From: Streptomyces pactum
Lineage (GTDB): Bacteria; Actinomycetota; Actinomycetes; Streptomycetales; Streptomycetaceae
NCBI RefSeq assembly: GCF_002005225.1
Contig: NZ_CP019724.1
Location: 4,853,501-4,917,500 of the forward strand
Length of the DNA stretch: 64,000 bases
Direction of reading: 5' to 3'
Below the pieces are notes generated by a model, which saw only the letters and a program-made list of their open reading frames with translations, was not told where the DNA came from and ran no database searches. How positions within the stretch are numbered: position 1 is the first letter of the stretch; every line of letters starts with the position of its first letter. A program made the position numbers and the translations under genes. Shown one piece after another: positions 7,801 to 15,144 of this stretch.

Positions 7801-8849
7801 GCGAGCTGCTCCCCGTCCCCGGCGACCTGGCGGAAACCGGCGCGGACGATCACGGCCTGGGAGGCGAGGTTGGCGTGCTCGGTCGTCGCGAACACGGACG
7901 TCACCTCCTCGCGGGCCAGCGCCCACGCGGACAGCGCCCGCAGGCCCTCGGTGGCGTAGCCGTGGCCGCGGGCGGCCTCGGCGAGGTCGTAGCCGATCTC
8001 CACCCGGCCGTCCTCGTCCGGCGCCCCGTGGAAGCCCATGCCGCCGACCGCGCGGCCGTCCTGGCGCCGCACGAGTACGAACACGCCCCACTCCGGCCGG
8101 TGTACGCCCGCCTCGTACGCCTTCAGCAGCATCCCCGCGGCGTCCCGCGTGCCCTGGAACGGGCCGCTCTCCACCCACGCGAAGCCCCCGTCGCCGCCCG
8201 CGGCCAGGTCGGTGGCGGCGGCGGGGGTGACGCCCTGGAGGGTGAGGCGCTCGGCCTCGATCACCAGGTTGTTGCGCCAGCGCCACCCGGTGACCGGGGC
8301 GCGGCCGGGCAGTTCGCCGCGGCCGGTGGCCCACAGCAGGGTGCGCCAGGGGTCGGCGCCGGGCTGGACGTGCGGGAAGATCCGGGCGAGGACGTCCGCG
8401 CACAGCTCGGCGGGCGGTTCGTAGGCCAGTCCGAGGCCTTCGGCGATGTCGTGCGTGTGCGCGAGTACCTCGGTGACCCCCATGGCGGCGAAGCCCTCGC
8501 GGTTCGCGCCGCGGAAGGGGTACGGGTGGAAGGCGCGGACCTCGCGCGGGGTGGTGCGGAGGGTGGCGGCGAGCAGGGCGCCGGTCGTCTCGATGACGTG
8601 CAGGACGCCGTCGTTGTCCGTGCCGTCGTCCAGGGTGATCTCGAAGGGGACGTAGGCCTCGGTGGCGCGTCCGGCGAGCTGGCCCGCGTAGGTGATCAGG
8701 TCGCCGGCGATGTGCTCCGCCGTGTAGCGGCAGCTCCACTCCAGCCGTCCGGCCGGCATCCCCTCCCAGTCCCGGTCCGTCGCCGTCCGCAGCAGCGCGA
8801 CGGCGCCCGCGACGGCCTCTTCCACCTGTTCCCCACCCATGTACCGCAT
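7773..8849 (-). CDS. Fusion: maleylpyruvate-isomerase-like (DinB/MDMPI) domain + GNAT acetyltransferase
   Basis: This 358-aa protein starts MRYMGGEQVEEAV. Residues 1-190 resemble the mycothiol-dependent maleylpyruvate isomerase N-terminal four-helix fold (LEWSCRYTAEHIAGDLITYAGQL, and MGVTEVLAHTHDIAEGLGL with metal-ligand-like His residues). Residues 195-358 are a GNAT domain: RLTLQGVTPAAA, VGGMGFHG, VEIGYDLAEAARGHGYATEGLRAL for acetyl-CoA binding, then NLASQAVIVRAGFRQV. The HD hydrolase gene lies 10 bases upstream on the same strand, so they are probably cotranscribed. The target of acetylation is unknown. ATG 8840 is an alternative start. Confidence 0.82.
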   Translation of the reverse strand: MRYMGGEQVEEAVAGAVALLRTATDRDWEGMPAGRLEWSCRYTAEHIAGDLITYAGQLAGRATEAYVPFEITLDDGTDNDGVLHVIETTGALLAATLRTTPREVRAFHPYPFRGANREGFAAMGVTEVLAHTHDIAEGLGLAYEPPAELCADVLARIFPHVQPGADPWRTLLWATGRGELPGRAPVTGWRWRNNLVIEAERLTLQGVTPAAATDLAAGGDGGFAWVESGPFQGTRDAAGMLLKAYEAGVHRPEWGVFVLVRRQDGRAVGGMGFHGAPDEDGRVEIGYDLAEAARGHGYATEGLRALSAWALAREEVTSVFATTEHANLASQAVIVRAGFRQVAGDGEQLAYELRDPRG

Positions 8850-8859
8850 GCCGGGCAGG

Positions 8860-9525
8860 CTACGTGGCCGGGCCGTTGCCGAGCGAGAGCATTTCCAGCT
8901 CGCCGGTGAGGTTGTAGCGGGCGGTCGCCTCCCATTCGCGCCGCCCGTGCGGGGTGTGGAACAGCCGCGGCAGGCCGAGCAGTCGGCGGAGGATCGCGGC
9001 CCGGCCCTCACGGAAGGCCTCGTTCGGCACGAAGTGGTACTCCTCGCGGACGGCCGCCGTGTACGCCGCGTACACCGACGGCGGCGAGGCGAGGACGGCC
9101 AGGTCCGCGTCGCACAGCACCTGACCGTCCCGGTCGTCGCCGGCCGGGGCGTGGGTGACGGTGAGGCGGACCAGCCGGGCCACCTCGGCGGTCTTCTCGC
9201 CCGGGACCCCGGCCTCGGGCAGCGCGCGCTCGGCGAGGCGGGCCGAGCGCTCCTCGTTCTCGGAGCGCTCGGGGAGGTAGACGGCGTCGTGGAACCAGGC
9301 GGCGAGTCGTACGACGTCGGCGTCGTCGGCGTACTCCTGCAGTACGTCGATGTGGTCCAGCACCGCGGTGAGGTGCGCGAGCGTGTGGTACCGCCGCTGG
9401 GGCTCCTGCCAGCGGGCGAGCAGGTGGTCGGCGTACGGCGCCGGATCGGGACGGCCGGGGGCGGGCGCGGCGACCCCGTCCAGGGCGCGGGCGAAACGGG
9501 AGCGCAGGGCGTCGGGATCGGCCAT
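8860..9525 (-). CDS. HD-superfamily metal-dependent hydrolase
   Basis: This 221-aa protein carries an HD-type metal site: RRYHTLAHLTAVLDHID near residues 45-60, AAWFHDAVYLPE (the HD pair) near 75, and LVRLTVTHAP with LCDADLAVLASPP further on. This matches the family of predicted HD phosphohydrolases found widely in bacteria and eukaryotes. The substrate is unknown; phosphate or nucleotide chemistry is inferred from the superfamily. ATG 9525 is the natural start; the frame remains open far upstream but reads antisense to the TetR gene there. It probably forms an operon with the downstream fusion gene. Confidence 0.85.
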   Translation of the reverse strand: MADPDALRSRFARALDGVAAPAPGRPDPAPYADHLLARWQEPQRRYHTLAHLTAVLDHIDVLQEYADDADVVRLAAWFHDAVYLPERSENEERSARLAERALPEAGVPGEKTAEVARLVRLTVTHAPAGDDRDGQVLCDADLAVLASPPSVYAAYTAAVREEYHFVPNEAFREGRAAILRRLLGLPRLFHTPHGRREWEATARYNLTGELEMLSLGNGPAT

Positions 9526-9660
9526 GGCCCCATTCTTCCAGCGGGGACGGGGCACCGGCTTCGGGAACGGGCCCGGCGAGCGTGACGAGACGGCGAGACG
9601 GCGAAGGTGGTGGCAATAGCGTTCGTGATACCCTCTAACCGAATCGTGAGAGGGCGGATC

Positions 9661-10314
9661 ATGACGGACACGCGCACGAAGACGCCGCGCGAGCGCTACC
9701 GCACGCAGGTGCGCGCCGAGATCAAGGAACACGCGTGGGAGCAGATCGCCGCGGCGGGCGCCTCCGCGCTCTCGCTCAACGCGATCGCCAAGCGGATGGG
9801 CATGAGCGGACCCGCGCTCTACCGGTACTTCGCCGGCCGCGACGAGCTGATCACCGAACTCGTCAGGGACGCCTACCGGAGCCTCGCCGACACCTTCCGG
9901 ACGGTCGCCGGTGCCGGTGCCGGTGCCGACCTGGCCGGTCTGGCGCACGCCCTGCGGGCGTGGGCCCTCGACGACCCCCAGCGCTACTTCCTCGTCTTCG
10001 GCACCCCCGTCCCGGGCTACCACGCGCCCGACGACGTCACCGAGATCGCCTCCGAGACCATGGCGGTGATCCTCGACGCCTGCGCCGCGCTCCCCTCGGA
10101 CCGGCCCGCGGCGCCGTTCGACGCGCACATCGAAGGCCACCGGGAGTGGGCGGCCGGCCACCCCGCCGCACCCGCCGTCCTCCGTCGCGCCCTGACCGTC
10201 TGGACCCGGCTGCACGGTGTCCTGTCCCTGGAACTCGCGGGCCACTTCACCGGCATGGCGTTCGACCCCGCACGGCTCTACGCCGCCGAACTGGACGACC
10301 TGCTGGAACGCTGA
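9661..10314 (+). CDS. TetR-family regulator with WHG-type C-terminus
   Basis: This 217-aa protein starts at ATG 9661 after GAGGGCGG. The TetR DNA-binding domain is at residues 12-60 (YRTQVRAEIKEHAWEQIAAAG, LSLNAIAKRMGMSGPALYRYF). The C-terminal half holds LRAWALDDPQRYFLVFGTPVPGY and WTRLHGVLSLELAGHF, typical of TetR proteins with a WHG domain. It is read in the same direction as the isomerase-like gene 32 bases downstream, which may be its target, and diverges from the HD hydrolase gene across 135 bases. No palindromic operator stood out. Confidence 0.87.
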   Translation: MTDTRTKTPRERYRTQVRAEIKEHAWEQIAAAGASALSLNAIAKRMGMSGPALYRYFAGRDELITELVRDAYRSLADTFRTVAGAGAGADLAGLAHALRAWALDDPQRYFLVFGTPVPGYHAPDDVTEIASETMAVILDACAALPSDRPAAPFDAHIEGHREWAAGHPAAPAVLRRALTVWTRLHGVLSLELAGHFTGMAFDPARLYAAELDDLLER

Positions 10315-10346
10315 CCGGGAGCCGGGCCGGGCCCTACCGTGGAGCC

Positions 10347-11030
10347 ATGACGACTCCTGCAGACGTGCACGACGTACGCGACCCCGAGGTGCCCGGACGG
10401 CTGCTGGCCGTGGAGCGGGACGAACTGGTCCCGCTGCTGCGCTCCCGGGCGGACGGGGACTTCGCGCTGCCGGTGGCCGCGTGTCCGGGCTGGACCGTGC
10501 GGGACGTGCTGGCGCACTGCTCCAGCGCGCTGATCCGGGTGGTGGACAACCGCTTCGAGGACGGTGTCTTCTCCCCCTCCTCCAACGACCGCGACATCGC
10601 CGAACGCGCCGGCTGGACCAACGCCCGGGTCGTGGACGAGCTGGAGCGCGGCATGACCGAGGCCGGCCCGGTGATCGGCCGCGCGGGCGGTGCCCTGGAC
10701 GCGATCGCGCTGGGCGAGTGGGTGCACGCGGGTGATGTGCGGGTGGCTCTCGGTGAGCCGGGGGCCTACGCGGGGCGCGGGCTGCCGGACGCGCTGGCGC
10801 TGCTCGGCACGCTCACCCGCGACCGCGGCCACGTGCCGCTGCACGCCGACCTCGACGACGTGGACGAGCCCCTGAAGCTGGGCGAGGTGAGCGGGGAGCG
10901 GCCGCCGGGGCGGTTCATCGGGGACGCCGCCACCCTCGTACGGCTGTACGCGGGCCGGCCGGTGGACGACGCGGCCCGGTACGAGCTGGCCGGGGTGACG
11001 GCGGCGGAGCTGAACCTCTTCGGTGGCTGA
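10347..11030 (+). CDS. Maleylpyruvate isomerase family mycothiol-dependent protein
   Basis: This 227-aa protein has the MDMPI N-terminal domain: FALPVAACPGWTVRDVLAHC near residues 35-55, and LGEWVHAGDVRVALGEPGAY near 120-135, where the two His residues would help bind zinc. The C-terminal part fits the usual SCP2-like segment (GRFIGDAATLVRLYAGRPVDDA). It is one of three such proteins in the window; the family uses mycothiol, the actinobacterial thiol. The specific substrate is unknown. It lies 32 bases after the TetR gene, probably one operon. Confidence 0.85.
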   Translation: MTTPADVHDVRDPEVPGRLLAVERDELVPLLRSRADGDFALPVAACPGWTVRDVLAHCSSALIRVVDNRFEDGVFSPSSNDRDIAERAGWTNARVVDELERGMTEAGPVIGRAGGALDAIALGEWVHAGDVRVALGEPGAYAGRGLPDALALLGTLTRDRGHVPLHADLDDVDEPLKLGEVSGERPPGRFIGDAATLVRLYAGRPVDDAARYELAGVTAAELNLFGG

Positions 11031-11077
11031 GCGGGCGTGAAGGGGAGCCCCGGCCGGCTGTCTGGGCGTAGTCTTGG

Positions 11078-11093
11078 ATTGGACTAGACCTGT
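11078..11093. promoter_or_regulatory. DasR dre-like operator upstream of cutC-like gene
   Basis: ATTGGACTAGACCTGT matches the DasR binding consensus A(C/G)TGGTCTAGACCA(G/C)T at 13 of 16 positions and keeps the central CTAGACC. It lies 24 bases before the ATG of the CutC-family gene. DasR is the GntR regulator of N-acetylglucosamine metabolism in Streptomyces. The match is seen in sequence; occupancy by DasR is inferred. Confidence 0.55.
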
Positions 11094-11116
11094 AGCAGGC
11101 CGACGAATGGGGTCCC

Positions 11117-11806
11117 ATGAGCAAGCGTGCAGTCCTGGAGGTGATCGCCCTCGACGTCGAGGACGCGGTCGCCGCCCAGGCCGGAGGCGCGGATCGCCTC
11201 GAACTGGTCACCGACATGGCGGCCGACGGACTCACCCCGTCGGCCGCGACCGTCGCCGCGATCCGCGCCGCCGTCGACATCGACGTACGGGTGATGCTGC
11301 GGCTCGCGGACGGGTTCGCCGCAGGGGACGCCGAACGGCTGGCGCGGACCGCCGGTCAGATGCGGGAGGCCGGGGCCACCCAGTTCGTGCTCGGGTTCCT
11401 CGACGCGGACGGTGACGTGGACCTGGGCGCGGTGGAGCGGGTCGCCGGGGTGCTGGACGGTTGCCGGTGGACGTTCCACCGAGCGATCGACCGCGCCGCC
11501 GACCGGGACGCGCTGCGCAAGCAGCTCGCGGACTTCCCCGGGCTGGACACGTATCTGACCGCCGGGGCGGCCGGGGGTGTCGACGACGGACTGACCGTCC
11601 TGCTCGCCGAGGCGCGGCGGCGCGGGGAACCCGGCTACGAGCAGCAGCTCCTGGTCGGCGGCGGCCTGCGGCTGGACCACGTGCCCGGCCTGCTGGACGC
11701 GGGAATCGACGGCTTCCACATCGGCGGAGCGGCGCGGCCCTCCGGGTGGTCCGGGCCGGTGTCGGCGGCGGCGGTGGGGGAGTGGCGACGGGTGCTCGGG
11801 CACTGA
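11117..11806 (+). CDS. cutC: CutC-family protein (TIM barrel)
   Basis: This 229-aa protein matches the CutC family: LEVIALDVEDAVAAQAGGADRLELV at the N-terminus, then the GLTPS signature, VRVMLR, GATQFVLGFLDADGDVD, WTFHRAIDRAAD, and DGFHIGGAARPS at the end of the barrel. The older name is copper homeostasis protein, but a direct copper role is not established. The dre-like site 24 bases upstream suggests control by amino-sugar availability, which would fit a sugar-related enzyme role; that is inference. Start is ATG 11117. It converges on the HelD-like gene across repeat DNA. Confidence 0.9.
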   Translation: MSKRAVLEVIALDVEDAVAAQAGGADRLELVTDMAADGLTPSAATVAAIRAAVDIDVRVMLRLADGFAAGDAERLARTAGQMREAGATQFVLGFLDADGDVDLGAVERVAGVLDGCRWTFHRAIDRAADRDALRKQLADFPGLDTYLTAGAAGGVDDGLTVLLAEARRRGEPGYEQQLLVGGGLRLDHVPGLLDAGIDGFHIGGAARPSGWSGPVSAAAVGEWRRVLGH

Positions 11807-11925
11807 GCGTCGTTCGGGTGGAGACCGGCGTCGCGGCTCGCGGGGGGTGGGTGGCGCGGCCCGGCCCGGCATCGCGGTGCCTGCCCCGCTGACCTCCCCG
11901 GCTGCCCTCGGCTGACCTTCCCCCG

Positions 11926-12062
11926 TTGGGTCCCCGGCTCGGGTCTCCCGTTGGGTCCCCGGCTCGGGTCTCCCGTTGGGTCCCCGGCTCGGGTCTCCCG
12001 TTGGGTCCCCGGCTCGGGTCCCCCGTTGGGTCCCCCGCTCGGGTCCCCCACTGGGTCCCCCC
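11926..12062. repeat. 25-bp tandem repeat, about 5.5 copies
   Basis: Units begin at 11926, 11951, 11976, 12001 and 12026, each opening TTGGGTCCC and carrying GGCTCGGGT. The first three are identical, later ones drift by one or two bases, and a partial copy ends near 12062. The array fills most of the 332-base gap (11807-12138) between the convergent cutC and HelD-like genes. That gap holds no credible gene. The repeat is read through by open frames in several registers, but these are by-products of its 25-base period. Confidence 0.93.
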
Positions 12063-12138
12063 GTGCCCACCCGGGCCGCCTCCGGGTATCTCCCGGGCCG
12101 TTCACGCTCCGTTCAGGCGCTGGGGGGACGCGGCCGCG

Positions 12139-14184
12139 CTACGCCAGTTGCGGCGGCAGCTCGGCCCCGTGGGTCACGATCAATCCCGACACCGCGCGGG
12201 TCAGCGCCACGTACAGTCGCCGCAGTCCCGTCCGTTCGTCCGGTTCGCCGTCCACCACGGCCTGCGGCTCGTCCAGGACCACGTAGTCGTACTCCAGGCC
12301 CTTGGCCAGCGAGGCCGGCACCAGGGTCAGGCGGGTGGCGCCGGTCGTCTCCTCGCCCGGGCCGATGAAGCCGATCCCCGCCGCCCCGAGGGCCTCCGCC
12401 AGCTCCGCCGCCCGCGCGTCGGCGGCGATCAGACCGACCGAGCCCTCGCGCTCCAGCAGCTCGCGGCACGCGGACACCACGTCCGACACCCCCTCGCCGG
12501 TCCCCCGGATGTCGAAGAATCCCGGGCTCTCACGGATGGACGCCACCGGCGTCAGGCCCGGCGCGATGTGCGGCAGCAGCCGGGAGGCGTACGCGATGAC
12601 GTCCGTCGGCACGCGGAAACCGGCCGTCAGCTCCTCGACCACGGCCTCGCCCTTGCCCAGGTGGGCCAGCGCCTCGTCCCAACTGCGGGTCGCCCACGGC
12701 GTGGTGCCCTGCGCCAGGTCGCCGAGGACCGTCACCGAGCCGGTGCTGCAGCGCCGGCCCACCGCGCGGTACTGCATCGGGGAGAGGTCCTGCGCCTCGT
12801 CGAGGACCACGTGCCCGAGGGAGTGGGTGCGCTCGATCAGGTCGGTGGCCTCGTCGATCAGCACGGCGTCGGCGGGTGACCACGTGGCGGACCTCACGGA
12901 GCGCGGCGGCTTCACCCACAGCACCGCCTTCCGCTCGTCCTCCGTGAGGACGCCCTCGGCGTGCTCGGCGAGGAAGTCCGCGTCGGACAGGAGGCGCAGG
13001 ACCAGTTGCGCGGGGTTCACCTGCGGCCAGACGGTCTTCACCGCCGCCTTCACGGCCGCGTTGCGCGCCACCGCGTTCTGCACCCGGTCGTCCGGCGCCT
13101 CCCCGGCCCGCTCCATCTGCACCAGCACGGCGTGCGCGATGCGCTGGGGGAGGGCCTCGCGGGCGGCGCCGTAGCGGATGTCGCGGGCGAGCAGTTCGCG
13201 GACGATCTCCTCCACCTCGTACGCGGCCACCCGCCAGCGGCGCGAGCCGCGCACCACGACGACGCCCTCGGTGGGCGGGGTGACGTGCGAGTAGAGGGCC
13301 TTGCGCAGGACCTCCGCCATCCGCGCGTCCCCCTTGATCACCGCCGCCGTCGCCTCGTCCGCGCCGCGCACCTCGACGTGTGCCACCAGGTCGTCGACGG
13401 TGGCCTGGCGGACCGTCAGCTCGCCGAGGGCCGGCAGGACTTGCTCGATGTAGTGCAGGAAGGACTTGTTCGGCCCGATGACCAGGGTGCCGGTGCGGGC
13501 GAGGCGCTCGCGGTGGGCGTAGAGGAGGTAGGCGACCCGGTGCAGGCCGACGGCGGTCTTCCCGGTGCCGGGGCCGCCCTGCACACAGACCGAACCGGTC
13601 AGCCCGGCGCGCACGATCTCGTCCTGCTCGGGCTGGATGGTCGCCACGATGTCGCGCATCGGGCCGACGCGGGGCCGCTCGATCTCCTGCTGGAGCAGCT
13701 TGCTGGTGACCGCCGCCTCGGCCGGGTCGGACAGGTGCTCGTCCTCGTAGGCCGTGAGGTCCCCGCCGGTGTAACCGAAGCGGCGGCGCAGCGAGATGTC
13801 CAGCGGGTCCTTCTTCGACGCGCGGTAGAACGGCTGCGAGACCGGTGCCCGCCAGTCGATCACCATCGGGTCACCGTCCGCGTCGTGCACGTGCCGCCGC
13901 CCCACGTAGAAGCGCTCCCCCTCCCCGCCCTCCGCCTGCTCCGCGCCAGGAGCGTGCAGGTAGTCGAGCCGGCCGAAGAACAGCGGGGTCCCGCTGAGGT
14001 CGGCCAGGGCCTTGACGCGCTGCTCGATCTGGCTCCCCAGGACCGCGGCGTTGACCCAGTTCGCGGTGACGTCGGTGATGTCGAGGGACTCCACGTCCTC
14101 GCGCATGGCGCGCAGGGCGGAACGGGAGGCGGCCAGGTGGGAGCGCTCTTCGGAGAGGGGGTCGTCGTGGACGGGCGTGGACAA
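12139..14184 (-). CDS. HelD/HelR-like RNA polymerase-associated UvrD-type ATPase
   Basis: This 681-aa protein starts MSTPVHDDPLSEERSHLAAS, a helical N-terminus suited to insertion in an RNAP channel. The ATPase core has Walker A GGPGTGKTAVGLHRVAYLLY near residue 200, Walker B HVVLDEAQDLSPMQ near 480, LGDLAQGTTPWA, and the late motifs AKGLEYDYVVLDEP and LRRLYVALTRAV. This layout (two Rec domains, long insert) fits actinobacterial HelD proteins, which recycle stalled RNAP and in the HelR subgroup counter rifamycins. I see no rifamycin-associated element upstream, so the HelR role is open. A 20-bp perfect palindrome lies 156 bases upstream. Confidence 0.85.
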   Translation of the reverse strand: MSTPVHDDPLSEERSHLAASRSALRAMREDVESLDITDVTANWVNAAVLGSQIEQRVKALADLSGTPLFFGRLDYLHAPGAEQAEGGEGERFYVGRRHVHDADGDPMVIDWRAPVSQPFYRASKKDPLDISLRRRFGYTGGDLTAYEDEHLSDPAEAAVTSKLLQQEIERPRVGPMRDIVATIQPEQDEIVRAGLTGSVCVQGGPGTGKTAVGLHRVAYLLYAHRERLARTGTLVIGPNKSFLHYIEQVLPALGELTVRQATVDDLVAHVEVRGADEATAAVIKGDARMAEVLRKALYSHVTPPTEGVVVVRGSRRWRVAAYEVEEIVRELLARDIRYGAAREALPQRIAHAVLVQMERAGEAPDDRVQNAVARNAAVKAAVKTVWPQVNPAQLVLRLLSDADFLAEHAEGVLTEDERKAVLWVKPPRSVRSATWSPADAVLIDEATDLIERTHSLGHVVLDEAQDLSPMQYRAVGRRCSTGSVTVLGDLAQGTTPWATRSWDEALAHLGKGEAVVEELTAGFRVPTDVIAYASRLLPHIAPGLTPVASIRESPGFFDIRGTGEGVSDVVSACRELLEREGSVGLIAADARAAELAEALGAAGIGFIGPGEETTGATRLTLVPASLAKGLEYDYVVLDEPQAVVDGEPDERTGLRRLYVALTRAVSGLIVTHGAELPPQLA

Positions 14185-14339
14185 GGGGGTGCCTCCGGAT
14201 GACCAAGGACCTGCGGTGTGGTGGGCGCGGGCTTCGCGCGGTGGGCCGACCGGTTTCCGTCCGGACGGCGGCGCTCCGTGGGGAGGCGGGCAAGAGCGGA
14301 GAGTGTAGGGGAGCGTGGGCCGGGCGGGTCAACGGGTTT

Positions 14340-14359
14340 TCCGACCCCTAGGGGTCGGA
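14340..14359. promoter_or_regulatory. 20-bp perfect palindrome in the HelD-like gene upstream region
   Basis: TCCGACCCCTAGGGGTCGGA is perfectly self-complementary, followed at once by a partial direct echo (CCCCTCCGACC). It sits between the HelD-like gene (reading left from 14184) and the small gene at 14468. It could be an operator. A terminator is less likely because both flanking genes point away from it. Confidence 0.6.
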
Positions 14360-14467
14360 CCCCTCCGACCTGAGGGGACGGCGTCCGCCCGCAGGCGTAG
14401 CGGGGGTGGAGGGGGTTCGACCCGCAGACCGATGCCGGTCCGGGGCCCGTAGTCGCACCATGGAGAC

Positions 14468-14653
14468 ATGAGCGCAGCAACCATCTCCCCCCACCCGGCA
14501 CCGCGCCGCGTGTCCGGTGCCACGCCCGTGGCCGGCAGCCACCGGCACCGGATCGGTGACGCCCTGCGCGCCGTCAGGGTGTTCGCGGGCGCCGCCTTCG
14601 ACGTGGTCGTGCTCGGTGAGTACGGCGAGGAGGCCGGCGTCCGCCGCCGGTGA
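14468..14653 (+). CDS. Small conserved-looking protein, 61 aa
   Basis: The product runs MSAATISPHPAPRRVSGATP, then a basic linker, then RIGDALRAVRVFAGAAFDVVVLGEYGEEAGV, an amphipathic to hydrophobic helix followed by an acidic end. I recall similar short Streptomyces proteins with a DALRAxRVFAGAA...GEYxEEAGV pattern; no function is known. Start ATG 14468 has GGAG only two bases before it, so initiation may be weak or nearly leaderless. It diverges from the HelD-like gene, with a 20-bp palindrome in the shared gap. Confidence 0.65.
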   Translation: MSAATISPHPAPRRVSGATPVAGSHRHRIGDALRAVRVFAGAAFDVVVLGEYGEEAGVRRR

Positions 14654-14750
14654 CGTCGGCGTCCCGGGCCGTGCGGACTGAGTACCCGCACGTGCCGGTC
14701 TGAGTACCCGGGCCGGTGCGCGGGCACGATTGTGCGGCTTGACTGGCCGC

Positions 14751-15131
14751 ATGAGCCCACAGCACCGCGCGACGTGGCCGCCGCACCCGGCCCTCCGCCG
14801 GGACCCGCGGGACCGCACGGCGTGGATCGCACCGACCGTCGCCACCGTGCTCCTGGCGGTCCTGGTACCGGCGGCGGCGCTCCTCGGCGGCATGTCGGTC
14901 ATGGCCACCGACGGCTGCGGCAACGACTGCTCGCGGGCGATGACGACCTCGCTGAAGCTGATCTACGGGACCCTCTTCTTCGGCGCCTTCCTCACCCACG
15001 GAGCCTGGATCACCGCCTGGGCGCTTCCCTGGACCCGCCGCTGGTCGGTCCCGCGGGCCTGGCTGGCCGGGCTGTCGCTGCTGCCGCCGGTGTTCGTCCT
15101 GACCCTGGTGTTCACCCTCCCGGGGTCCTGA
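14751..15131 (+). CDS. Small membrane protein, three predicted membrane segments
   Basis: This 126-aa protein starts MSPQHRATWPPHPALRRDP. Hydrophobic segments lie near residues 25-50 (APTVATVLLAVLVPAAALLGG), 70-92 (KLIYGTLFFGAFLTHGAWIT) and 104-122 (LAGLSLLPPVFVLTLVFTL). Between the first two is an exposed loop with two cysteines (TDGCGNDCSRA), which could form a disulfide outside the cell. No family is recognised. It follows the 61-aa gene by 97 bases and converges on the XPB helicase gene with 13 bases between the stops. Confidence 0.75.
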   Translation: MSPQHRATWPPHPALRRDPRDRTAWIAPTVATVLLAVLVPAAALLGGMSVMATDGCGNDCSRAMTTSLKLIYGTLFFGAFLTHGAWITAWALPWTRRWSVPRAWLAGLSLLPPVFVLTLVFTLPGS

Positions 15132-15144
15132 CCGGGGCGTCCGC

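Noticed and set aside
11926..12105. Repeat-coded proteins across the 25-bp array on both strands
   Set aside because: Open frames arise from the repeat period and lack starts with RBS or conserved sequence.
14185..14467. Rifamycin-associated element upstream of the HelD-like gene
   Set aside because: The palindrome at 14340 does not match the RAE pattern I know; no other candidate was found, so HelR identity was not claimed.
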